Below, piece by piece: positions 33,729-39,889 of a DNA stretch of 64,000 nt. Under the pieces are notes generated by a model. That model was not told where the DNA came from, did no database searches, and was given only the letters and a program-made list of their open reading frames with translations. This DNA is from Pseudomonas cedrina subsp. cedrina (GTDB taxonomy: Bacteria > Pseudomonadota > Gammaproteobacteria > Pseudomonadales > Pseudomonadaceae). A program made the position numbers and the translations under genes. Numbering within the stretch: the stretch's first letter is position 1; every line of letters begins with the position of its first letter. Location of the stretch: the NCBI RefSeq assembly GCF_001983175.1, contig NZ_MNPW01000008.1, positions 248,001 through 312,000 on the forward strand. The letters run 5' to 3'.

Positions 33729-33835
33729 GAGGTCAGTGCCAGTTTGATCAAGTTACAGTCGTAGCGCGCGCAGGTGCGAAGATTGGTCGCTCAACGTAAA
33801 AAGGCCAGCCACGAAGTGTGGATGGCCGCTAAACA

Positions 33836-33997
33836 CTATTTTCCTTTCGGTGGAGCATTCCCTCTGCCGCCACCAGAAGGATTACCCGTGGTGCTTGGCA
33901 GATTAGGTACTGCCGGAGTCTTGGAGCCACCTCCTGCACTGCCGCTACCCTTGCTTGATGATCCCGAACCGCTCTTACTGCCCGACGATTTCGACAT
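33836..33997 (-). CDS. Gly/Ser-rich small peptide
   Basis: 53 residues from the ATG at 33997 (AGGAG about 6 bases upstream): MSKSSGSKSGSGSSSKGSGS, then a Pro/Gly-rich basic tail. Low complexity, probably disordered. It is the last gene of the leftward right-end cluster. Function unknown. Confidence 0.55.
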   Translation of the reverse strand: MSKSSGSKSGSGSSSKGSGSAGGGSKTPAVPNLPSTTGNPSGGGRGNAPPKGK

Positions 33998-34111
33998 AAC
34001 GTTCTCCTGATTATGACCAGCAAGACTGCACAAGAGACTCTAGTCCAACTGGTAGCATTTACTGGTAAAACGAAGGCTAGCTAGGATACGACTCAGAGCC
34101 TTGGCGAGCAT

Positions 34112-34342
34112 TCAGTCAATTTTGAGCATCTGCGCGAGCAGCGGATCGTTCGATCCCATTATTGCCGCCTGTACGTCTACGAAGTACATCCCTCCCGTGA
34201 TCTCACCAATAATCTCGCCTTCTTCAATCCATTTCTTCAGTTGCTGCAGGCTGGGCTTGTTCCCGACATACCGCAGCTTTCGATATTCACCGACCTCCAT
34301 GAGCCTCGGCAGTCTTACTGTTATCTGGGACAGAATTTTCAT
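34112..34342 (-). CDS. Xis-like winged-helix small protein
   Basis: 76 residues. The stretch SLQQLKKWIEEGEIIGEITG then GMYFVDVQAAIM has the helix-helix-wing pattern of excisionases and resembles the neighbouring Xis (LRKWAREGRI...YYVDAN). It may be a diverged paralogue. It overlaps the upstream gene by 4 bases. Confidence 0.6.
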   Translation of the reverse strand: MKILSQITVRLPRLMEVGEYRKLRYVGNKPSLQQLKKWIEEGEIIGEITGGMYFVDVQAAIMGSNDPLLAQMLKID

Positions 34343-34578
34343 AATCCGACGGCTCGCCGAGCTGCTTCCACTCTTTCTATGAGATTACCGCCGTGAGTTC
34401 TTCTCACAAGCTTCTCGGGTTTCAGGTACTGCGAATTCGCATCTACGTAGTAATTGCGCCCGTGCTTGATAGGGTGAGGTGTAATGCGGCCTTCGCGGGC
34501 CCATTTGCGTAGGGTATTTGGACTGGGCGGCGTTTTATAGTTTTCAGCTGCCCATTCTGAGAGAGTCAATTTGGTCAT
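34339..34578 (-). CDS. Second excisionase (lambda Xis-like)
   Basis: 79 residues from the ATG at 34578 (AGGTGA upstream). MTKLTLSEWAAENYKTPPSP, NTLRKWAREGRITPHPIKHG, RNYYVDANSQYL matches lambda Xis closely in layout (LTLQEW, RRWVRECRI, PPVKDGREY). It sits at the far right end of the prophage, away from the left xis-int pair. It may serve the internal recombinase at 10694 or be a relic of another element. Confidence 0.8.
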   Translation of the reverse strand: MTKLTLSEWAAENYKTPPSPNTLRKWAREGRITPHPIKHGRNYYVDANSQYLKPEKLVRRTHGGNLIERVEAARRAVGL

Positions 34579-34610
34579 GAGTTCACCTGCCACTAGGCTA
34601 ATATCGGCCG

Positions 34611-34808
34611 CTATTTTAGTCGGAGCTCAGGGCTTCTCTTCTGAGTCGCCTGGCCTCCCAGTCGACTTATTACGACTTGGCGTAGCACTTTGGGTACGCC
34701 GTCACCACCCACGATAAATCCGAACTGTTGCGCCTCTAACCACCTGATTTGCGCACTCGGTTTTTGATACCCAGTGAGCTCCGCCACTTCGTCCCTCGTT
34801 AAAAACAT
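34611..34808 (-). CDS. DUF4224 small protein
   Basis: 65 residues: MFLTRDEVAELTGYQKPSAQ, IRWLEAQQFGFIVGGDGVPK, VLRQVV. This is the DUF4224 pattern, a small HTH-like protein that in many prophages stands directly before the integrase gene. Here it precedes xis-like genes and no integrase is present. GGAG precedes the ATG. Confidence 0.85.
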   Translation of the reverse strand: MFLTRDEVAELTGYQKPSAQIRWLEAQQFGFIVGGDGVPKVLRQVVISRLGGQATQKRSPELRLK

Positions 34809-34838
34809 CGGATTTCTCCAGGCGCACGGCTGATCAGA

Positions 34839-35057
34839 CTACATCTTTCCATTCTGCTTGATGCGCGCCAAGCCCTGTTTGATATGCCCTGCGTTCTCGC
34901 CGATCGTCTCTAGGGCGCCGCGGACGTTCTCACCTACGTTTGAGGTTTTGCAGTCCTCTGCCCACAGAGTTAACTCCATGATGGCTGCCTCCAGGGCGAG
35001 CTGGTTCTTGTAGATGCGCTCGAGCGTGTCAGGAAGGGAATATTCCGGGGAGGGCAT
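34839..35057 (-). CDS. Hypothetical prophage protein
   Basis: 72 residues, helical: LPDTLERIYKNQLALEAAIM, then NVRGALETIGENAGHIKQGL. A GGAG lies 8 bases before the ATG. No family recognised. First gene of the DUF4224-xis group. Confidence 0.55.
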   Translation of the reverse strand: MPSPEYSLPDTLERIYKNQLALEAAIMELTLWAEDCKTSNVGENVRGALETIGENAGHIKQGLARIKQNGKM

Positions 35058-35231
35058 TGCAGTGGCTCCATTCAGTTATTCTCTGAGCGTAGCCCAGCCT
35101 AACGCGGCCGATCCAGGCAAATCGCAGACAAAGAAAATCCCGCGATGGGGAGTGCGGGCTTAAAGGGAGGTTCACTAGGAGCTGAGATGACGATAGGCGG
35201 TCGACTGTGAAAAGGTCGTGAAAGGTTACGC

Positions 35232-35432
35232 TCAGTGGGAGGTTGCTATCGCCTGGGCCAGTTGCATGTCCGACATCAGCGGGGAGGCATTGGTCGCGCG
35301 GTAGTACCGGTAGGCCTGTTCAAACTGGGCTCCCCGTATCTCGCCGTCCGAACCGATGAATGCCAAAGCGTCAGTCTTGGCTGACTTGAAAATCTTTGGC
35401 GGCTCGGTCGTGAGAGATGTGGTTGCTCCCAT
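35232..35432 (-). CDS. DUF2388-like fragment or short form
   Basis: 66 residues. The sequence TDALAFIGSDGEIRGAQFEQ, then AYRYYRATN and SDMQLAQAIATS, matches the C-terminal half of Pseudomonas DUF2388 proteins, which are normally secreted. No signal peptide is present here and the ribosome site is weak, so this may be a remnant. Confidence 0.5.
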   Translation of the reverse strand: MGATTSLTTEPPKIFKSAKTDALAFIGSDGEIRGAQFEQAYRYYRATNASPLMSDMQLAQAIATSH

Positions 35433-35557
35433 TGCGATCTAAGGACGCTACCATAGCAGAGCAGTGGACCACCACATACGAGAAGCCCGGCGATGGTTTA
35501 TTCGCTGATGCGCAAGGTACCTTTGGCCGAGTTCATTGTGTTGAATGTGCGTTGAGA

Positions 35558-35776
35558 TCAGTGGAGTACAGGAGAAAAGAGCGCCTTGGCAGCCTCTTCC
35601 AGCTGCTTCTCGATCTCAATCAGCTCAGCCGCTTTGATATCAATCGAGCTTTTGTAGATGCCGGCCATGAGTCGCAGCAACTCGAGGTCTGATATTTTCG
35701 CGAGATCATCTTTCAGGTCGGGACGCTGGCTGATTAGAAGCGCTCGCATCTCTTCTGCGGTTTTCGACTTGTCCAT
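35558..35776 (-). CDS. Hypothetical small protein
   Basis: 72 residues from the ATG at 35776 (AAGGA 7 bases upstream; an upstream ATG at 35791 is less good). Charged and fully helical (AEEMRALLISQRPDLKDDLA, AAELIEIEKQLEEAAKAL), probably a short coiled coil. No family known. Confidence 0.55.
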   Translation of the reverse strand: MDKSKTAEEMRALLISQRPDLKDDLAKISDLELLRLMAGIYKSSIDIKAAELIEIEKQLEEAAKALFSPVLH

Positions 35777-35905
35777 GGGCATTTCCTTCATAGCTCAGCT
35801 CGATTTTAGCGCATGAGAATGTGGAGTCATGGCCGCTGATCGCCAGATTGACCGAAGGAGATGAGCCTAGATACAAGAAGCCCGGCGCTGGGCCGGGCTT
35901 TGGAT

Positions 35906-37015
35906 TTAATTGGTTTCGGCGAACCTGAAGCTTTGCTTCAAGTCATTCATCCAGGACACTTCTATCAACCCATCATGCTGAAGTCGACCCACGACAATTC
36001 CCGGATGAACTCCGATCTGGCGTGCAAAGATCTGTACCGCATCTCTGGTCTTCAACCCAGCCAAAGCGTGCGAATACTGCTTTGGAATCATAAAGTTTCC
36101 TGCCCAATCGTTTGCCTCTATCTCCTTCGGATCTTCGTTGTTTCGCTTGCTTGGATCGTCGAGGTAAACAGACTTCTTTTCGTTAGCATGAAGCAAAATA
36201 TGCGCTGACTCATGGAACAGGGTGAACCAAAACTTATCGTTCGTTTTTCCATAAAGCGACATCTGGATTAGCGGCCTGTGAGGGTTAAGCCACCTGGCAA
36301 CGCCGCTTACATGAGATCTCGGAATGGCAGGTACGAGTACGAACGCTACACCAGCGTCAGTGAAAAGCGACCTCATTCGAGGTTCAAAGTCTTTGGGGCT
36401 CTTTGTGGTTAGGGAGCGAATTTCAATCAAGGCTTTTTCAAATTTATCTCGATCGTATTTCGGTCCAGAGAACTGTTCAGCCTCAATCTCACCCATTCGA
36501 AGCCAAGAAGAAATAGCTGCGATATCGCTTTGGTCCTCTCGGCTACGTCGGAACGCTACTTGCATTCCAGAATAGTGATCTGTCCACTCGTCAGGAGATG
36601 CGACACCGAAGAACTTCAGACATTGCTCTACTAGTCCGGGCTTGTTTTTTTCAACAATTCGGCATTTTTCAATAGCGCCTGAAGACATCAGCTCCTTTAA
36701 AGGGAGGCAGTCAAGCCAAGACGTCCATTGACCAAGCTTCGCCTTGGACTCTGCACGAGATAGCTGCTCCCTATAGAGGGCCTCTCGTGAAATCCAAAAT
36801 GCAGCAGTACTGCCCAGTACGCGCTCAAGCTTGAGGGCTGTATCCTGACTTAATGCTGCCTTGCCTTTGATTAACTGATTTACAAGCTTTGCCGACACCC
36901 CGAGCCTTGTAGCTAGCTCATCCTGAGTCCATTCCTTCTCCTCGATGAGGTCGAGGATGGTGTCGCCAGGCGGGGACACCCAATCTGGCGCAAACGAAAC
37001 GGCCAAATCACTCAT
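35906..37015 (-). CDS. HigA-type antitoxin fused to ImmA/IrrE metallopeptidase
   Basis: 369 residues. Residues 15-75 are an XRE/HigA HTH (WTQDELATRLGVSAKLVNQL, IKGKAALSQDTALKLERVLG, STAAFWISREALYREQ). Residues 215-350 are an ImmA/IrrE zinc protease: HESAH at 268-272 and the third ligand Glu in EIEANDWAGNFMIP (about 298-300). The HTH should bind the palindrome at 37362-37380. ImmA-type proteases cut repressors, so this protein may regulate itself or another target by proteolysis. It overlaps the toxin gene by 8 bases. G+C is lower than in the phage core. Confidence 0.88.
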   Translation of the reverse strand: MSDLAVSFAPDWVSPPGDTILDLIEEKEWTQDELATRLGVSAKLVNQLIKGKAALSQDTALKLERVLGSTAAFWISREALYREQLSRAESKAKLGQWTSWLDCLPLKELMSSGAIEKCRIVEKNKPGLVEQCLKFFGVASPDEWTDHYSGMQVAFRRSREDQSDIAAISSWLRMGEIEAEQFSGPKYDRDKFEKALIEIRSLTTKSPKDFEPRMRSLFTDAGVAFVLVPAIPRSHVSGVARWLNPHRPLIQMSLYGKTNDKFWFTLFHESAHILLHANEKKSVYLDDPSKRNNEDPKEIEANDWAGNFMIPKQYSHALAGLKTRDAVQIFARQIGVHPGIVVGRLQHDGLIEVSWMNDLKQSFRFAETN

Positions 37016-37337
37016 GGTAATCTCCGATAAAAATAACTTTCACATCAAATACTTGAGACCAGTCCAAAGACTGATCGTCGCGCAGCGGGAGTGGGTCGTG
37101 ATCGGGCTCGAATACAATCCTGCATCCGCCGGCCAAACTGACTGAGAACTGATTTTTCCTGTCGCCCTTAAGGGGGTGGGGGGCGCCAGCAACGAGATCG
37201 AGAACTGTGGTCGCGGCTTCAATATCAGAAAGCCTAGATCTCAATTTACGGGCCGAATCAGCTCCTAGCTTTTTCTCCGCAACACGGCTTTGCTCACATA
37301 GATCGCGAAGCTTTTTGTCTTTGAAGTCCAGTTTCAA
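37008..37337 (-). CDS. HigB/RelE-type toxin
   Basis: 109 residues from a TTG (37337) with GGAGTG 7 bases upstream. DKKLRDLCEQSRVAEKKLGA, KLRSRLSDIEAATTVLDLVA, GAPHPLKGDRKNQFSVSLAG, GCRIVFEPDHDP, VIFIGDYHE match the RelE/ParE fold of HigB, with basic residues in LKGDRKNQ and the GCRIVF strand. HigB toxins cleave ribosome-bound mRNA. Toxin-before-antitoxin order is typical of higBA. Confidence 0.85.
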   Translation of the reverse strand: MKLDFKDKKLRDLCEQSRVAEKKLGADSARKLRSRLSDIEAATTVLDLVAGAPHPLKGDRKNQFSVSLAGGCRIVFEPDHDPLPLRDDQSLDWSQVFDVKVIFIGDYHE

Positions 37338-37361
37338 GCTTCACTCCTAAAGGCTACCCTT

Positions 37362-37380
37362 CTTTACCTATCAGGTAAAG
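37362..37380. promoter_or_regulatory. Operator palindrome of the higBA-type operon
   Basis: The perfect inverted repeat CTTTACCT-atc-AGGTAAAG lies 24 bases before the toxin start codon. This is the place where HigA-type antitoxins bind to repress their operon. The assignment is from position and symmetry. Confidence 0.75.
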
Positions 37381-37429
37381 ATTAGATGCTATAAAGCGAC
37401 GAGAAGTCACAAAAAGGCCATTTTACACA

Positions 37430-37657
37430 TCACTGAGCCTTCCCTCGCACGATCCTTCTCGCCTTCACTTCATCCGCATACCCAGCCAGCCTGCTGGATT
37501 CCTCGTAAAGCGTACCCACCAGTCCCGCCAGGGCTATGGCGTCGGCGTCGCTGAGCTTTTCCGCAAGCTTTCCCAGGTCGACACAGGACTGCTCGAGGTT
37601 GAGCGCTATAGCCTTGAGGTCGCGGCGCAGCTGCTGGTTGGCTTTGGTCAGAGGCAT
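37430..37657 (-). CDS. Hypothetical small helical protein
   Basis: 75 residues: basic start (KANQQLRRDLKAIALNLEQS), then DADAIALAGLVGTLYEESSR. The ATG lies 2 bases after the upstream stop, so translation is coupled to the membrane protein gene. Function unknown. Confidence 0.6.
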   Translation of the reverse strand: MPLTKANQQLRRDLKAIALNLEQSCVDLGKLAEKLSDADAIALAGLVGTLYEESSRLAGYADEVKARRIVRGKAQ

Positions 37658-37659
37658 GG

Positions 37660-37959
37660 TCAGCGCTCTCGTTTAGTTTGGCCAGTCAAAATCCACTGCA
37701 CGACCCGGCCGATTACCTTGTCATACAGGACTGACAAGAAAAGCCCAATTATCACAAGGTAGCTACCGTAAAAGACCGCCGGGTACTGCCTGACGCGATA
37801 TTTATTCCAGCTGATCACATCTAGCCACCGTTCAGAAAAACGGTCCAAGCTCAGGTAGCGCCCGCTCATATCGTAAAGACCAATCGATAGAATAATCAGG
37901 CCGACCAGCAACAAAACAATACCTATGCGCTTTGTGACGGTATTTGTGAACTGCTCCAC
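37660..37959 (-). CDS. Small inner-membrane protein
   Basis: 99 residues from a GTG with AGGAGG upstream. Two membrane segments: about 12-30 (IGIVLLLVGLIILSIGLY) and 63-82 (AVFYGSYLVIIGLFLSVLY). The loop between them is basic and aromatic. It might be an exclusion or sensing protein; nothing identifies it. Paired with the helical protein at 37430. Confidence 0.65.
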   Translation of the reverse strand: MEQFTNTVTKRIGIVLLLVGLIILSIGLYDMSGRYLSLDRFSERWLDVISWNKYRVRQYPAVFYGSYLVIIGLFLSVLYDKVIGRVVQWILTGQTKRER

Positions 37960-38121
37960 GCTGGCCTCCTGTCAGCTCACCGCAACATGCCGCATGGCTG
38001 GTCTTTGATCCGTAAAATTGCTGTAGTACCTGCAGAAGGCGCGTACGGAGTACTAGAGTCGAGTATTGGCGTTCTGCTATCGAGTTGCTAGCGAAGCAGT
38101 TTTGGCCAGCAATATCTGGTC

Positions 38122-38859
38122 TCAATGGAGCAGTGGCAGTAGTTTTTCGATCATAGGTGACGCCAGCGCCACCATTTCATGTGTCTTAGCAAGAATTTGA
38201 TTTACGGAGCTGAAATGCTCGATTACTTTTTTTGCTAAGGACTGTCCCTCAGCTGATGAGCTTTCAACAGAGGGTAAGCTCTTAACAAAAGCGCCTACGG
38301 CTTGGTCTGAAGCTTCCTGAATCTTGTCAGGCCCGCCTGCTAAGTAAATCAACAAACTTGCACGTATTGCCTCAAGGTGTCTCACGAAAAGAGCCTTGAG
38401 CTCCTCGGAGAGGTCTGATGCCAGGCACTCCTTTAGCAAACCTTCGAGTTTTTCGACGAAGGCAAGAATGTCCTGTTGAACTTGAGTATCGGCAGTAGGA
38501 TAGGAGTTGCTCAAGTTCTGATGACCAAAAGACAATCCCTGCATTGTGCCGGCATCAATATGGTTTCGGCATGCCTGCCAGGCTTGATTGAATGTAAATT
38601 TGGATACCATGGCGCGTACATTTTTCAGCGGGGCGAGATAGAGACTCGGGTCACCTGTGACATGCTCTCGGAGCGCGGTTTCGCATGTGTCAACTAGATC
38701 GGAAAACTCCCGAAGGCCCTTTGCTATGGCTAAGGGATCATCTTTTTCGCATTGTAGTAGCGCCGCCCAAGCGTCACACGCGACCAGGTCTCCTTTGATG
38801 CGCAAGGCCGCATTCATATAGTCCAGTAGGCGGCCCACAGGGTTGTTTATCTCGCTCAT
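38122..38859 (-). CDS. Hypothetical protein next to the ssrA attachment site
   Basis: 245 residues from the ATG at 38859 (GGGGGAA upstream; a longer reading to 38934 overlaps the ssrA terminator and is rejected). All-helical, cytosolic: LDYMNAALRIKGDLVACDAW, LREFSDLVDTCETALREHVT, FVEKLEGLLKECLASDLSEE. G+C is lower than in the chromosome. It is the last prophage gene. Accessory genes here often give immunity or defence, but nothing in the sequence shows this. Confidence 0.65.
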   Translation of the reverse strand: MSEINNPVGRLLDYMNAALRIKGDLVACDAWAALLQCEKDDPLAIAKGLREFSDLVDTCETALREHVTGDPSLYLAPLKNVRAMVSKFTFNQAWQACRNHIDAGTMQGLSFGHQNLSNSYPTADTQVQQDILAFVEKLEGLLKECLASDLSEELKALFVRHLEAIRASLLIYLAGGPDKIQEASDQAVGAFVKSLPSVESSSAEGQSLAKKVIEHFSSVNQILAKTHEMVALASPMIEKLLPLLH

Positions 38860-38922
38860 TCGCCATTTCCCCCAAGCTGTCATTAAGCTGGCATAACCGA
38901 GCCAATCCGGGCCCGTCAGGCA

Positions 38923-38956
38923 CAAAAAAGGCACCTGCGGTAAACGCTAAGTGCCT
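38923..38956 (-). terminator. Rho-independent terminator downstream of ssrA
   Basis: Minus-strand stem AGGCAC / GTGCCT (38951-38956 with 38929-38934), an inner GCG/CGC pair, then six U. It starts 18 bases after the tmRNA 3' end and ends tmRNA transcription. Because it lies on the prophage side of the junction, it must be supplied by the phage or restored by it. Confidence 0.8.
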
Positions 38957-38973
38957 GATTTATAAAGCTAATT

Positions 38974-39000
38974 TGGTGGAGCCGGGGGGATTTGAACCCC
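38974..39000. other. Putative right attachment site (tmRNA 3' end)
   Basis: The 3' end of ssrA (minus strand, ending GGCTCCACCA with the T-arm TTCAAATCC) borders the phage DNA. tmRNA 3' ends are classic targets of tyrosine integrases. The second copy should lie left of the window, past int. The exact core cannot be set here. Confidence 0.65.
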
Positions 39001-39370
39001 CGTCCGCCAGTACTCCGCTGTCGGTACTACATGCGTAGCCGTTTCTATTAAGTTAACCCGCAGCGACCCGAAGGGCAGGGTGCTTTGGGCGAGTTGTGTA
39101 AGTTTTAGCCGCTTCGTCCACAACGTACTGCACGGCGATTCTGTTCTATATGACAATCACTTTGGGTTTACAGACATCCCCTGGTGATTGCTGGACCCGA
39201 AGGTACCAGAAGCTCAGGGCTAAGGCTGCTTACGCAGCGAGAGCGAATTCCTGGCCGTAGTTTTCGTCATTGGCAACTATAAGTAGTTGCAACAGTGGAT
39301 TTACGAGTTCTGTTACCAACTCGGCATGCACCTAAAGTTTCGCGACCGGCGTCGAATCCTAAACGGCCCC
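38974..39370 (-). ncRNA. ssrA: tmRNA (10Sa RNA)
   Basis: 397 bases: 5' end GGGGCCGTTTAGGATTCGAC, 3' end with the T-arm GGGTTCAAATCC and GGCTCCACCA. The 5' and 3' ends pair as an alanine-tRNA-like acceptor. The tag reading frame (39230-39274 minus) starts at the resume codon GCC and encodes ANDENYGQEFALAA followed by TAA. It rescues stalled ribosomes and tags the products for proteolysis, acting with SmpB (45519-46001). Confidence 0.98.
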
Positions 39371-39428
39371 GTGCTTGTAACTCGTTGTTTCTTAGTGAGT
39401 GACAAGCTCGTGCAGTGTACTCCAAACC

Positions 39429-39466
39429 GTCACGGAAGGCCAACCCGAAGGTTGGTCCTGCGTGAC
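39429..39466. terminator. Long hairpin between ssrA and the 39475 gene
   Basis: Stem parts GTCACG / CGTGAC (39429-39434 with 39461-39466) and CCAACC / GGTTGG (39440-39445 with 39450-39455), with a CGAA tetraloop. It lies just past the 39475-39753 stop and upstream of the ssrA promoter. No clear U run, so termination may be weak or Rho-assisted. Confidence 0.5.
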
Positions 39467-39474
39467 AGGGCAAC

Positions 39475-39753
39475 CTATTCGCCGCCTTTGTCGTTGTTCT
39501 GCAGGTCTTGCAGGGCCTTGGAGGTGATTTCGATGCACTTTTTCTCATCACCGGCGGCGTGGGCGGCCTTGGCTTGGGAGACGGCGGTGTCTATCTCGCC
39601 GCTTTTGCCACTGGTGTCGGTAGCGAGCAGTGCCTTGCCGTTGTTGATTTTGTTCAGGTTGATCTCGCAGAGGTCTTTGTCGCCCGCAGCAAACACAGGG
39701 GACGCCAGCATCGCAGCGGTAATGAACAAGCCAGCCAGAGCGGAACGCTTCAT
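39475..39753 (-). CDS. Small periplasmic hypothetical protein
   Basis: 92 residues from the ATG at 39753 (AAGGAGA upstream). A signal peptide (MKRSALAGLFITAAMLASPV) ends with FAA before GDKD. The mature part is helical with two Cys (KDLCEI and KKCIEI), possibly one disulfide, and a charged C-terminus. Conserved small Pseudomonas protein by appearance; function not known. Confidence 0.75.
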   Translation of the reverse strand: MKRSALAGLFITAAMLASPVFAAGDKDLCEINLNKINNGKALLATDTSGKSGEIDTAVSQAKAAHAAGDEKKCIEITSKALQDLQNNDKGGE

Positions 39754-39889
39754 AAGGTATCTCCTTGCGCAAAAGGGCTCGACGCTGCTGGCGTTCAACG
39801 GCTGCCAGCGACATCACTGATGGGCCTCGTCTGTCGAGGCCTATGCAGATGACTGCGCCAGCGCTTAAGGGTTCTATTTTTTTGCTGGA

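Larger units (their letters stand above)
1..38974. mobile_element. Temperate myovirus-type prophage inserted at ssrA (left end outside window)
   Basis: The block carries a full phage programme: integrase and excisionase, CI/Cro switch, replication genes, Q, lysis genes, lambda-type head genes, Mu-type contractile tail genes and an accessory right end. Its right limit is the CCA end of tmRNA at 38974. Because the integrase runs off the left edge, the left copy of the attachment site must lie outside the window. Every structural module appears intact, with no internal stop in a recognised gene, so the element may be functional. The exact crossover is inferred, not seen. Confidence 0.95.

Noticed and set aside
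33774..34010. 78-codon rightward Pro/Leu-rich frame after the endolysin
   Set aside because: It is antisense to the Gly/Ser-rich gene at 33836-33997, which has a proper ribosome site; Pro/Leu richness is the expected complement of Gly/Ser codons.
39287..39852. Rightward frames over ssrA and the 39475 gene
   Set aside because: They run across tmRNA and antisense to a gene with a clear signal peptide and ribosome site.
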